Under the pieces are notes generated by a model. The model did no database searches. It had not been told where the DNA came from and saw nothing but the letters and a program-made list of their open reading frames with translations. Below, in pieces: positions 45,215 to 53,793 of a stretch of DNA of 64,000 nucleotides (positions within the stretch are counted from its first letter, which is position 1; the number at the start of each line of letters is the position of its first letter). Made by a program: the position numbers and the translations under genes. Source of the stretch: Anaerolineales bacterium (GTDB lineage: Bacteria > Chloroflexota > Anaerolineae > 4572-78 > J111); the NCBI GenBank assembly GCA_015075185.1, contig JABTUW010000003.1:372001-436000 (forward strand). The letters are read 5' to 3'.

Positions 45215-46789
45215 ATGTCCAACTTTGTCAAAATCCTCGATGTTGACCAACTTAAACCAGGCCATGTGACCACCGTCACGGTGAAGGGCCACGATGTCTG
45301 TATTGCCAATGTGGAGGGCGAATTTTTTGCCCTGGACAACAAATGTCCCCACCGGGGCGGCCAACTGGGCGATGGTCACCTGCAAGGGGCGGATGTTATT
45401 TGTCCGCTCCACGGCTGGGATTTCGATGTGCGCACCGGCATCAGCCGCTACGACCACCTGGATCGCGTCACTACCTTTCCGGTGCGGCGGGTCAACGGCT
45501 ATGTTGAGATTGATGCCGATAAAGTGCTCACGCTGCCGGTTCAGGAAGGCTACCTGGCCCGCTATATTCGCCACGCCGATGACCTGGAACAGGAGCTAAA
45601 AACCGTCCAGCACCTGGCTGCCGGCAAGTGGAAAGAGAACGTGCCCATGCGCACCGAGCGCACGGTGCCCGGTTTTGACGATATTTACTTTCTCCCCGGC
45701 CAACTGGCCGATCCTCCGTTGTTAGATGATGAGCCGGTTGACACCACGACGGTCATCGGGCCGAGAGCAGCGCGGCCGATCACCCTCACGGCGCCCATCT
45801 ACATCAGCCATATGAGTTTTGGCGCGCTCTCCCGCGAGGCCAAAATCGCTCTGGCTACCGGCGCGGCTCAATTCGGGACCATGAATTGCAGCGGCGAAGG
45901 CGGTATGCTGCCCGAAGAGCGAGCCGCAGCCAAATATTACGTCTTTGAAATGGCTTCCGGCTACTTCGGCTGGACGGAAGAGAATATCAAAAAGGCCGAC
46001 GCCATTGAAATTAAAATCGGCCAGAGTGCCAAAACCGGGCTGGGCGGCGTCCTGCCGGCGGCCAAAGTAACCCCGGAGATTGCTCTGGTGCGCGGCCTGA
46101 AATCCGGCCAGGACGCCATCAGCCCCAGCCGCTTCCGTGACCTGAACAGCCCGGCCGAAATGCAGGCGCGGATTGATTGGATTCGCACGATCAATCCGGG
46201 CATTCCGATTGGGATCAAATTTGCCGCCGCCAAGCTGGAAGCCGATCTGGCGGCCGCCTGCGAACTTGACGTGGATTTTATTACGATTGACGGCCGCCCC
46301 GGTGGAACCGGTGCTGCGCCCAAGCACGTCAAGGACCATATCGGCATCCCTACCGTTTACGCCCTGCCTCGTGCCCGAAAGTGGCTGGACGAGCATGGCA
46401 TGGGCCACATTACCCTGTGTGTTACCGGCGGTTTTCGCACCCCGCCTGATATTGCCAAGGCTATTGCCCTGGGCGCGGACGCCGTAGCGGTAGCCACCAG
46501 CGCCATGATCGCGATTGGCTGCCAGCAGTATCGCGCTTGCAGCAGCAACAACTGCCCGGTTGGCATTGCCACCCAGCGGGCCGATTTGCGCGACCGCTTC
46601 AGCATCGCCGAGAGCAGCAAGCGGCTGGTCAACTTTTTGGAAGGCACGCACTATCAACTGACTGAATTTGCCCGGATGTGCGGGCGGCGCCGCCTGGCCG
46701 ATCTCAGCCTGGCCGACGTGGTGACATACAGCGATGCCCTGGCCAAATATGCATCTATCCGCCACGCGGCCCAATCGTATTCGCTCTAA
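45215..46789 (+). CDS. Rieske ferredoxin-glutamate synthase FMN-domain fusion
   Basis: A 524-residue redox enzyme. The first 110 residues form a Rieske [2Fe-2S] domain with its ligands in CPHRGGQLGDG and CPLHGWDFDV (about 44-72). The rest matches the FMN-binding glutamate synthase domain (GltS/PF01645): ISHMSFGALSREAKIALATG, GEGGML, GQSAKTGLGGVLP, ITIDGRPGGTGAAP. A C-x5-C-x4-C [3Fe-4S] site occurs in CQQYRACSSNNCPVG (about 435). The N-terminal amidotransferase of bacterial GltB is absent, so ammonia or another partner must supply nitrogen if glutamate is the product. The fused Rieske domain suggests electron delivery from a ferredoxin-type chain. No small subunit is adjacent. Start chosen by the ribosome binding site. 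Confidence 0.88.
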   Translation: MSNFVKILDVDQLKPGHVTTVTVKGHDVCIANVEGEFFALDNKCPHRGGQLGDGHLQGADVICPLHGWDFDVRTGISRYDHLDRVTTFPVRRVNGYVEIDADKVLTLPVQEGYLARYIRHADDLEQELKTVQHLAAGKWKENVPMRTERTVPGFDDIYFLPGQLADPPLLDDEPVDTTTVIGPRAARPITLTAPIYISHMSFGALSREAKIALATGAAQFGTMNCSGEGGMLPEERAAAKYYVFEMASGYFGWTEENIKKADAIEIKIGQSAKTGLGGVLPAAKVTPEIALVRGLKSGQDAISPSRFRDLNSPAEMQARIDWIRTINPGIPIGIKFAAAKLEADLAAACELDVDFITIDGRPGGTGAAPKHVKDHIGIPTVYALPRARKWLDEHGMGHITLCVTGGFRTPPDIAKAIALGADAVAVATSAMIAIGCQQYRACSSNNCPVGIATQRADLRDRFSIAESSKRLVNFLEGTHYQLTEFARMCGRRRLADLSLADVVTYSDALAKYASIRHAAQSYSL

Positions 46790-46875
46790 TTTGCATTAGA
46801 GTCTCGCTTTACATTGTACCAAAACCACAAACAAGTTCATCATTCTTACTGCATAAGGAGGCAGAAGGAGCATTC

Positions 46876-48657
46876 ATGGGCGGTTTAAGAAATACCCCTG
46901 GTTTTTTGAGCACGGGCGGCAACTTATTGGTAGACCTGACCCTGATCGTCGAAATATTATTTTATGTGTTGCTTTGCCTGGGCGTAACAGCTCAACTAAG
47001 AAAAATGTACAAGTGGCACGACCGGTTTCAAATTCCGGTCGTGGTGTTGAACCTCTTTTTTATCGGCCTGGTCATGGTTCCTACCTTTGTCGCCATTGTC
47101 GGCAGTGGGATCGGCCAGATGCCGGGCCTGGTTTTGGCTCATGTCGTCTTTGGTACCCTGGCGGAAGGTCTGGCGATTTACTGTTTGCTGGCCGGCCTCA
47201 AGATTTTGCCGCGTAAAATTGGACTCCTCCGCTATTTTATGTGGATAACTTTTGTTCTCTGGACGATTACGATTATCTTGGGGATTGGCCTCTACATTTC
47301 CTTCTACACCGGCGGAGAACCCGCCAGCGGGGCGGTAGCTGAGCACGCGGCTGAATTGGCTGAGGAACATGCGGCGGCTGAAGTGGGTCCTGCCCCAACC
47401 GCGGCGCCCAGCGAAGTTGTAGCCGAACACGCCGAGGAGGCGGTGGCCGTCGAACCAACCGCCGCCCCGGCCGAGCCGGTCGAAGAGCATGCCGAAGCAA
47501 CGGTTGAGATCGCCGCCGAGCACGCCGAAGCGACGATTGAACTGGTCGAAGAGCATGCCGCCGAAGCGGTGGCCGCGGCTACTGCCGAACCGACGACCAC
47601 ACCCGAACCGGCAACACCCACCGCCACCCCGGCGCCGGTGCGCGCCGGCCTCCTGACCATCAGCGACGATCAGGTTCACAGCGATAAAATCACGTTGGCC
47701 CTGACCGGTGTGACTCCGCCGCCTGATGGCTCCGTGTACGAAGCCTGGCTTGAAGGCGAGGGTCAGCCGTCTTTCAGCCTGGGCAAATTGACCCTCAGCG
47801 GCGATGTTGTCAACCATACTTTCACCGACCCCAATGGCCGCAATCTGCTGGGGCTTTATAACAGCATGTTTGTGAGTGTCGAGCCGGCCAGCGATACCGA
47901 CCCGGCCCCCTCCGGGGTGAAGGCTTTTGCCGGTCAGGTACCGGCGGCAGTGATGGAACCGGTTCGCCTGGCTGTTGCCGCCGCGCCTGATACTCCTGAT
48001 GGCGACAGCTATGCTCTGCGAGCTTTGAATCAAGTTTTGAAGATCGAGCCGGAAGTTGGTTTCCAGAGAGATTATTCGATTGCCCAGAATGACCTGGCCG
48101 CCTTGAAAATTCAGGCCGAAGGTATCCTCAATGTGATTGAAGGCCAAACCTCACCTGACTTTGGCGACCGGGATGGCAGTGGCGACGTTTACAATCCCGG
48201 AGATGGTTTTGGTTTGCTTGGCTCCGGCAGCGGGGCAGGTTACCTCCAGGCTGTGCTCAATCAAGCCACCGCCGCAGCCCAGGTCGAAGGCGCTTCGCCT
48301 GAAACGGTGCTGCAAGCTCAGCAAACCCAGGCAGCCGCGGAAAATTCCATCCGCCTGGCGGAGCAGATTCGAGAATTGGAACTGCAAATCCTGGCGGCAG
48401 CGGATACGGCTTCTGTGGCTGATCTGGTCAATCAAGTGAGTGGGTTGACCCAATCCCTGACCGATGCCGATGGCGTTGACCTGGCCAACCCCGACCAGGG
48501 AGGGGTACGGGCGATGTATGACCTGGCCCAGTTGATGGGCAGCATCGAGGTCTTCCCCGTGCCCGGCGCAGGTGTGCCTCCCGCCGCTGCCCCGTCCCCC
48601 CCGGAGTTGATTGACGAACATGCCGGCGACCCAGGGTCGGAGCATGCCGGAAACTGA
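46876..48657 (+). CDS. Four-helix membrane protein with EHA repeats and RskA-like domain
   Basis: A 593-residue protein. The first 140 residues hold four membrane helices with conserved-looking His in YKWHDRFQ and VLAHVVFG, reminiscent of DUF420-type membrane proteins. Residues about 145-250 form an Ala/Glu-rich linker with about nine EHA units (AEHAAELAEEHAA, VEEHAEATVEIAAEHAE). Residues about 255-370 resemble the extracytoplasmic domain of RskA anti-sigma factors (GSVYEAWLEGEGQPSFSLG). A helical region follows, and the very end again has DEHAGDPGSEHAGN. The spaced His/Glu pairs could bind metal. Start fixed by aaggag at 46865. Function unknown; not a proven anti-sigma factor, since no sigma gene is adjacent. 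Confidence 0.65.
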   Translation: MGGLRNTPGFLSTGGNLLVDLTLIVEILFYVLLCLGVTAQLRKMYKWHDRFQIPVVVLNLFFIGLVMVPTFVAIVGSGIGQMPGLVLAHVVFGTLAEGLAIYCLLAGLKILPRKIGLLRYFMWITFVLWTITIILGIGLYISFYTGGEPASGAVAEHAAELAEEHAAAEVGPAPTAAPSEVVAEHAEEAVAVEPTAAPAEPVEEHAEATVEIAAEHAEATIELVEEHAAEAVAAATAEPTTTPEPATPTATPAPVRAGLLTISDDQVHSDKITLALTGVTPPPDGSVYEAWLEGEGQPSFSLGKLTLSGDVVNHTFTDPNGRNLLGLYNSMFVSVEPASDTDPAPSGVKAFAGQVPAAVMEPVRLAVAAAPDTPDGDSYALRALNQVLKIEPEVGFQRDYSIAQNDLAALKIQAEGILNVIEGQTSPDFGDRDGSGDVYNPGDGFGLLGSGSGAGYLQAVLNQATAAAQVEGASPETVLQAQQTQAAAENSIRLAEQIRELELQILAAADTASVADLVNQVSGLTQSLTDADGVDLANPDQGGVRAMYDLAQLMGSIEVFPVPGAGVPPAAAPSPPELIDEHAGDPGSEHAGN

Positions 48658-48659
48658 GT

Positions 48660-48692
48660 AAGCAGGGGCAAATCGCGACTTGCCCCTACTTG
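48660..48692. repeat. Hairpin AGGGGCAA/TTGCCCCT
   Basis: Perfect 8 bp stem directly after the EHA-repeat gene, of the same general form as the hairpin at 41801-41852. Probably a dispersed repeat used at transcript ends. Confidence 0.5.
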
Positions 48693-48718
48693 GAAACAAG
48701 GGAACTTTGATGAAAGTG

Positions 48719-48752
48719 AAAGGTCCGTTTTGAAATACAAATGGACCTTTTA
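48719..48752. terminator. Intrinsic terminator-like hairpin
   Basis: aaaggtcc pairs with ggaccttt around an AT-rich loop and is followed by tataat. It could stop transcripts from either side. It separates the EHA-repeat gene from the glycan gene group. Confidence 0.5.
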
Positions 48753-48772
48753 TAATTCCGGGTAACTACTCT

Positions 48773-48815
48773 GATGACTGGCACTTTTGTCCTGCTAATC
48801 AAATGTCAGTCACCT
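48773..48815. repeat. ACTGGCACTTTT-type palindrome, copy 2
   Basis: gatgactggcactttt pairs with aaatgtcagtcacc. It covers one possible start codon of the following gene, which argues for the later ATG as the true start. Confidence 0.6.
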
Positions 48816-48832
48816 CTAGGCTCCGGGTGAGT

Positions 48833-50563
48833 ATGCCGACCAAGATCATCAACATGTCCGAATTTATTGGGGTCAGCGGCCTGACTTTGCTGGCCTTTGC
48901 CCTGCGGGTTTACGGGCTGGGCGCGCCCAGTTTGTGGTACGACGAGTTGTTGGAACTCGACGTGGCCCAGAGTCCGTTCTGGGAGATCGGGCCACAATTA
49001 GTGCGTCACGCCGCTATGCCGCTGGATTACTACTTACTGTATGGCTGGCTTTTATTGGGTCGGCAGGAAGCCTGGGTGCGCTTCCCGGCGCTCATTTTTG
49101 GCGTCCTGGCCGTACCCCTCACCTACAAACTTGCCAAGTCCCTGTTTAATAAAAATGTTGGCTATCTGGCTGCGTTTTTTTTGGCCTGGTCCTCTCTCGC
49201 TGTCTATTACAGCCAGGATGTTCGGCCGTATGCGATGCTGGTATTTTGGATTCTGCTGAGTTTTTGGGGTTTATGGCGGGCATACCAAACGAGGCGTGAT
49301 CACTATTGGTTGATCGTCGGTGTGGGCCTGACCGGAGCCAGCTTGAGCCATTACTTCGCTCTCTTCCTGTTACTGCCCATCGGCCTTTTTGTGGGCGTGC
49401 AGCAGTTGTTCCATCTCAGAGACAAGCAGTTCTGGCAATATACTATCTATTTTATCATTTGCCTGATGGTGTTGGTGATTGTTTTTGCCTTCAACGGTCG
49501 CCTGCGGGATTTATACAATGTGGGCGGCCGTTTCTCCACCGTAGTCGTTCAGCCGGAAACTCTCACCGTCCCCGCTGCCGAAAAACCCAATCGGGGAGCA
49601 GGTCCACCCCGCCACTTCGGCTTTGTCTGGGATACTGTGTTGATTCCTTTCAGCAGCGCCGAACCGCTTAGCCTGCTGGCATACCTGGGTTTACTTCTCA
49701 TTTCACTTTTGAGCCTGTGGCCTTCCAAAAGATACGGAGCCAGCTTGTTGGTATTAAGCTGGCTCATTCTGCCGATTGTCTTGATTTACCTGTTTCTGCT
49801 CCAGCGCGGTACTTTTTTTGCGGTTCGTTATATTCTGTACTCCCTGCCTGCCTATCTGATCCTGATCGCTTATGGGGTTGAATTCGTCATCCACGCTCTC
49901 AATAGCTGGCGTCGGCGGTTGATCCCTGGTCCAAACAGCCGCAGCACCCCCAGCCTGCTGCCGGGGAGTCTGCTGGTTACGATAACAATCTTTTTGATTT
50001 TTGGTGAAGTTAAGGAACTGCTTGTGCTATACAGGGCTGACTCCAGAGAGGATTGGCGGGCGGTCGGGCAACTGTTACAAAATAATGCCCGGCCTGATGA
50101 TGCTGTCATTGCCGTTAGAGCCGAGCCAGCTATCAACTGGTACTATCCGGCTGCCCATGCTCCGTTTGGAACCTATAATACGAGCCAGCCGATTTGGGAG
50201 GCAATGCGGGGCCGCTCCAGACGTTGGTTTGTCCTGAGTAGTTACTCTTACCGAGTGGACGAAGGGCTGCGGAATTGGCTCAAAGCGAACGGAGCGGTGA
50301 CGATTGCCATTGATCGGCGGGTGGTGGTGCATCTCCAGCAGGAGGGCGTGTCTGCCGGAGAACTGCTGGCCCAGGTCCGCACCTTTGCCCTGCCTCAAAA
50401 AGCCTTGACCTACGCTACCCTGGCCGACCAGTTGAAAGCGCAGGGCGACCTGGAAACCAGCCGGATCTTTTATGAGCGGGCCATTGAACTGGCCGAAACA
50501 CCGAGCCAGAGAGTTGATTACGAGAGCCGTCTGGCTACCCTGGCCATGTCTTTGCAATATTAA
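48833..50563 (+). CDS. GT39-type membrane glycosyltransferase
   Basis: A 576-residue GT-C enzyme opening the glycan gene group. The acidic motif SLWYDELLELD lies near residue 31, AAMPLDYYLLYG near residue 58 and YYSQDVRPYAML near residue 118, followed by about nine membrane segments. The C-terminal 120 residues are soluble and helical at the end (ADQLKAQGDLETSRIFYERA), like one TPR unit. I chose the ATG at 48833. An in-frame ATG 30 bp upstream lies inside a dispersed palindrome. The acceptor may be the lipid or glycan built by the downstream GT2 enzymes. Confidence 0.83.
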   Translation: MPTKIINMSEFIGVSGLTLLAFALRVYGLGAPSLWYDELLELDVAQSPFWEIGPQLVRHAAMPLDYYLLYGWLLLGRQEAWVRFPALIFGVLAVPLTYKLAKSLFNKNVGYLAAFFLAWSSLAVYYSQDVRPYAMLVFWILLSFWGLWRAYQTRRDHYWLIVGVGLTGASLSHYFALFLLLPIGLFVGVQQLFHLRDKQFWQYTIYFIICLMVLVIVFAFNGRLRDLYNVGGRFSTVVVQPETLTVPAAEKPNRGAGPPRHFGFVWDTVLIPFSSAEPLSLLAYLGLLLISLLSLWPSKRYGASLLVLSWLILPIVLIYLFLLQRGTFFAVRYILYSLPAYLILIAYGVEFVIHALNSWRRRLIPGPNSRSTPSLLPGSLLVTITIFLIFGEVKELLVLYRADSREDWRAVGQLLQNNARPDDAVIAVRAEPAINWYYPAAHAPFGTYNTSQPIWEAMRGRSRRWFVLSSYSYRVDEGLRNWLKANGAVTIAIDRRVVVHLQQEGVSAGELLAQVRTFALPQKALTYATLADQLKAQGDLETSRIFYERAIELAETPSQRVDYESRLATLAMSLQY

Positions 50564-50586
50564 AATGAGCAAAAAATGAGCACTTT

Positions 50587-50823
50587 TTGGTCTGGAATGG
50601 GGAGCTTTATTTGGGTAAACTCGGCTTAAGACGTGGCTTCAATTACTTCGGCCCTATGATTGGCTTTGCTGCATTTGTGGTAAATTCGATTATCGTTATA
50701 ATGCGTCCGCAAATTGACTTCAATTCTCACCCTTACCTCTCCCTGGTAACACGCCTCGCACCTGACCGGAATCCGATATTAACAATATGTGGTGCTTTTA
50801 TTTTATTATCGTTCATTATATAA
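50587..50823 (+). CDS. Possible small hydrophobic protein
   Basis: A 78-codon frame with two hydrophobic segments (FGPMIGFAAFVVNSIIVIM and LTICGAFILLSFII). Only TTG starts precede the first segment, and no ribosome binding site is clear. It may be a real two-helix protein or chance. The bases from 50572 to 51276 otherwise hold only the micro-ORF at 50949. Confidence 0.2.
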   Translation: MVWNGELYLGKLGLRRGFNYFGPMIGFAAFVVNSIIVIMRPQIDFNSHPYLSLVTRLAPDRNPILTICGAFILLSFII

Positions 50824-50948
50824 TACGCCGCATACCTCGCTGCAAGTTGCTCATCCCTGGTTGGTTATACCGATTTGCTGCTCAGAACACTGGTTAAGAA
50901 AAGGCGCGCTATCGTATTTATCACTGACGAAAGGAGGAGATTATAGAG

Positions 50949-51020
50949 ATGAAGAAATATAGCAAGCCCGAAATGAAGAAGCATGCTGAACTGAAGTCCG
51001 TAACTTTCAGCTCCCACTAA
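50949..51020 (+). CDS. 23-residue RiPP leader-like peptide (lasso-type leader motif)
   Basis: A tiny frame behind a near-perfect ribosome binding site (aaggaggaga, 8 bp before ATG). The peptide begins MKKYSKPEMKKHAELK and ends SVTFSSH. The spacing Y-x2-P-x-M-x3-A-x-L-x3-T copies the lasso-peptide leader rule YxxPxLxxxGxLxxxT, with Met for Leu and Ala for Gly. In that family the Thr stands two residues before the core. Here only three residues would remain, so the core is missing, moved to another gene, or lost by frameshift. No RRE/PqqD, B2 protease or C cyclase gene is in the window. The next gene is a PF14907-like nucleotidyltransferase, a family I recall from some lasso clusters. Expression looks likely; function open. 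Confidence 0.5.
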   Translation: MKKYSKPEMKKHAELKSVTFSSH

Positions 51021-51276
51021 GAACGGTTTTGTAAGGGCTACACCCCTATCAAGCATGTCTTGGCGCTTCTCGCCTGAAGATGCCATCACTTGCTGGGGGG
51101 AGTATAGGTGAGGAGTAGCCGGTCATTTGCCACGATAAATTTGCACTAAGTTAAGCAATGAACCGTGCGTGCTGATTTGTGGCTAAAGTGTCATGTTTCT
51201 CCAAAATCTATATATGCCCCCGAGTGTCGTGTTAAATAAATAATTAAGATAGCGCGCCTTTTTTTAGTCAGCGTTT

Positions 51277-52536
51277 TTGCAAGGTTTTGCGGTTGAATAT
51301 CACCTTGTTTTGCGAATATTCTCATTAAGCCTGATTGTACTCAATTTTCCGACTTTGACAACTCTGGCGCATTCGGATACCGCTTCAATTCAGCAAATTA
51401 TCAATTTTCTTGCAGCTTCGCCTTCCCCCGCCTGGCTCGAGGCGATGAGTAAGGATGATTGGGAAGAGTTGGCGGTAACTGCCATTGCCTTGGGACTGGC
51501 GCCGTTAATGCACTGGCAGCTTATCCAGGCCCAGGTAGCGCCGCCGCCGCTGACAATGGCCAAATTGGCGGTTACCCGGCAAGCGCACGCAAAACGGAAC
51601 GAGGCCATCGGCCGCCAACTGGCCGAACTTCTGGCCGCGTTTGCCCAAGAAAAAATTGATGTGCTGGTCCTAAAAGGCGCGCTCTTGGCGGCCACTATCT
51701 ATCCCGATCCGGCCCTGCGCCCCATGAATGATATTGATCTGTTGTTTCGGGTTGAAGATTTGCCCAGAGTCGGGACTGTTTTGGAAAGTATAGGTTATGC
51801 GGGGAAGCACAAAAGCGGCGAACAGGGGCCAGGGATTACCAAGCATCTCAGTACCTATCGCCGGGCGGGCAATCTGGGGAACACGCCCAATCCTTACCTG
51901 AGCGCCGGTGGAGACCGGATGGTTGAACCTCACGGTTCGCTTGAAGAGTCCTGGTTTGGCCTCAAGGTGGATATTACGCCCGGTGTTTGGGCGCGGGCGG
52001 TGCCCATTTGGCTGCACGGCCAACCGGCTTGCCGGCTTTCAACCAGTGATATGCTGCTGCATCTGGCCGTGCATGCCGTCTTTCATGTGATTATGGGCGC
52101 TTCGGTTTTTGTCCAGCTTTACGATATTAGGCGGGTTGTTGAAACTTATTCAGCCGAATTGAATTGGATCGAAGTTTTAACCTTGACTCACCAGGCTCAT
52201 GCGCAACCCTTTATCTATGCCGGTCTCTATTGGGCCAGGGCGCTCTATCAGGCGGCAATTCCCGATGCGCCGCTTATTGCTCTGGAAAGAGACTGTTCGC
52301 CCGGTTTGGTGGCTTATGTCAAGGCCCTGGATGCTCCAGGCATTTTCAAGCGGACGCAGCATCCACCGTTGACCACGCTGGCTCAACGCTTACGGCGCGG
52401 CCTGGTAGACCGGCAGGAGGCGGCGCGTTGGGCTGCTTCGCTGAGTCAAAAGTGGCAGATTTGGCAAACGGCCCTGGCCTTTTATCGAACCGATACTGCT
52501 AGCCTGTTAAAAAAGGAACTTAAAACGCGCGGGTGA
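51277..52536 (+). CDS. NTP_transf_5-type nucleotidyltransferase-like protein
   Basis: A 419-residue protein matching the 'uncharacterised nucleotidyltransferase' family PF14907. It has IDVLVLKGALLAATIYP then LRPMNDIDLLFRV (the Asp-x-Asp metal pair, about 150), and a later conserved HLAVHAVFH. Members occur with polysaccharide genes and in some RiPP clusters; their substrates are unknown. The frame opens at a TTG without a clear ribosome binding site, and later TTG or ATG codons are possible, so the true start is uncertain by up to about 60 residues. Its stop overlaps the next gene's GTG (GTGA), indicating coupling to the glycosyltransferases. Confidence 0.75.
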   Translation: MQGFAVEYHLVLRIFSLSLIVLNFPTLTTLAHSDTASIQQIINFLAASPSPAWLEAMSKDDWEELAVTAIALGLAPLMHWQLIQAQVAPPPLTMAKLAVTRQAHAKRNEAIGRQLAELLAAFAQEKIDVLVLKGALLAATIYPDPALRPMNDIDLLFRVEDLPRVGTVLESIGYAGKHKSGEQGPGITKHLSTYRRAGNLGNTPNPYLSAGGDRMVEPHGSLEESWFGLKVDITPGVWARAVPIWLHGQPACRLSTSDMLLHLAVHAVFHVIMGASVFVQLYDIRRVVETYSAELNWIEVLTLTHQAHAQPFIYAGLYWARALYQAAIPDAPLIALERDCSPGLVAYVKALDAPGIFKRTQHPPLTTLAQRLRRGLVDRQEAARWAASLSQKWQIWQTALAFYRTDTASLLKKELKTRG

Positions 52537-53789
52537 TTCGCCGATTCTTAACCCTGGCTTCGTGGCTAACAGCCGGCGTTTTGCTAATTTTTACAGTCAG
52601 ACGCTGGCTTTTTATTTTGGCCGCGTTGCCGGCCAACAACCCGTTTGGTGTTCCCTTCGGTCGCAGGGCAGGCCGCCGACCCCTGGCTGCTAAGGGGGTG
52701 TTAGCTGCTCATCATAGGCCCTCGGAATTACCGCCGGTGCTGCTGTTGGTTCCTCTTCGCAATGAGGCTGAATCGCTGCCGGGGCTTTTGGCGGCGCTGG
52801 CAGCGCTGGATTACCCGGCCGATAGGCTGACCGGTGTCTTAATCAATGATGGCTCGACGGACGGGAGCGAGAGGATCATTGAAAACTGGATAAGGGGAAG
52901 AGATAATTGGCGCCTGCTTTCATTGGGACAAAATGTGGGTAAAGCCCAGGCCTTGAACTCGGCTCTGGCCGCATTTCCGCAAGGCGAAATTGTGGCTGTC
53001 TACGATGCCGATGAGCGCCCGCAGCCCACGGCCCTGCGGTACTTAGTTTCCCCTTTTTCCGGCAAAAAAATCGGCGCGGTGAGCGGCCGCCGCGCTGTGT
53101 GTAATTCTTTAGCCAGTCCGGCCGCCAGTTACACTACCTTTGAGGGCCTGGTACACCAGTGGATAACCCTGCGGGCCAAAGACAGGCTGAATTTAGCTCC
53201 GGCTATCCTGGGGGCCAATTGCGCCTATCGCCGCACGGCGCTGGCCGAGGTGGGCACCTTTGAACCCGGTGCCTTGCTGGAAGATAGCGATCTCACCTTG
53301 AAGCTGGCTCGCACCGGATGGACGATCCGTTTTGAGCCGAGAGCTGTCAGTTACCACCGCGTCCCGCGGACCCTGGCAGGGTATTGGCGGCAGCACACCC
53401 GCTGGGCCAGAGGCTTTAATGAAGTTGCCAAAAATCAGGCGCGTTCGACCCTGGCCGGCCCACAGTTGTCCTGGCCGCTGCGCCTGGAATTACTGGCTTT
53501 TTCGCTGGGCTACCTGGACCGCCTGGCCCTGTTAGCAGGGGCCGGTTTGGCTCTGCTCCACCCTCAGCGGCGAAAGTTTTTGCTGACCGTGGTCGCAGCC
53601 AGCCTGCTGACCCCTCTTTTTCAAATTATGGCCGCCCTCGCCATTGGACGAGAGCCGATGGCGATGTGGCTGAGAATTATCTGGCTGCCTTTCTTTTTTG
53701 GGGTAGACATGGCCATGGCGGCAGTGGGCATGTGGCAAACATTGAAACAATCGCCCCAGATTTGGGAAGAACGACACGCTAGAAAGTAA
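52533..53789 (+). CDS. Membrane GT2 glycosyltransferase (processive-type)
   Basis: A 418-residue protein with one N-terminal helix (about 5-30), a GT2 domain and three C-terminal helices. Motifs: LVPLRNEAESLPG (about 73), INDGSTDGS (about 108), YDADERPQP (DxD, about 157), LLEDSDLTLKL (ED, about 250) and QHTRWARGF (about 289). The last resembles the Q/RxxRW acceptor site of cellulose/PNAG-type synthases, so polymer building is possible. Start is a GTG overlapping the previous stop. Part of the coupled set 51277-57220. Confidence 0.88.
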   Translation: MIRRFLTLASWLTAGVLLIFTVRRWLFILAALPANNPFGVPFGRRAGRRPLAAKGVLAAHHRPSELPPVLLLVPLRNEAESLPGLLAALAALDYPADRLTGVLINDGSTDGSERIIENWIRGRDNWRLLSLGQNVGKAQALNSALAAFPQGEIVAVYDADERPQPTALRYLVSPFSGKKIGAVSGRRAVCNSLASPAASYTTFEGLVHQWITLRAKDRLNLAPAILGANCAYRRTALAEVGTFEPGALLEDSDLTLKLARTGWTIRFEPRAVSYHRVPRTLAGYWRQHTRWARGFNEVAKNQARSTLAGPQLSWPLRLELLAFSLGYLDRLALLAGAGLALLHPQRRKFLLTVVAASLLTPLFQIMAALAIGREPMAMWLRIIWLPFFFGVDMAMAAVGMWQTLKQSPQIWEERHARK

Positions 53790-53793
53790 GATT

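Noticed and set aside
45722..46774. 350-codon minus-strand frame opposite the glutamate synthase domain
   Set aside because: The plus strand carries all catalytic and cluster-binding motifs. The antisense product is low in structure and has no recognised domain.
46996..48147. 383-codon minus-strand frame opposite the EHA-repeat gene
   Set aside because: Created by the Ala/Glu/Pro codons of the plus-strand protein. It lacks a ribosome binding site and family features.
50865..51089. 74-codon minus-strand hydrophobic frame over the leader micro-ORF
   Set aside because: No ribosome binding site, and it lies opposite a micro-ORF with a far better translation signal.
51277..52536. Full lasso-peptide biosynthetic cluster
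   Set aside because: No RRE/PqqD protein, transglutaminase-like protease or asparagine-synthetase-like cyclase is encoded; only the leader-like peptide and the nucleotidyltransferase are suggestive.
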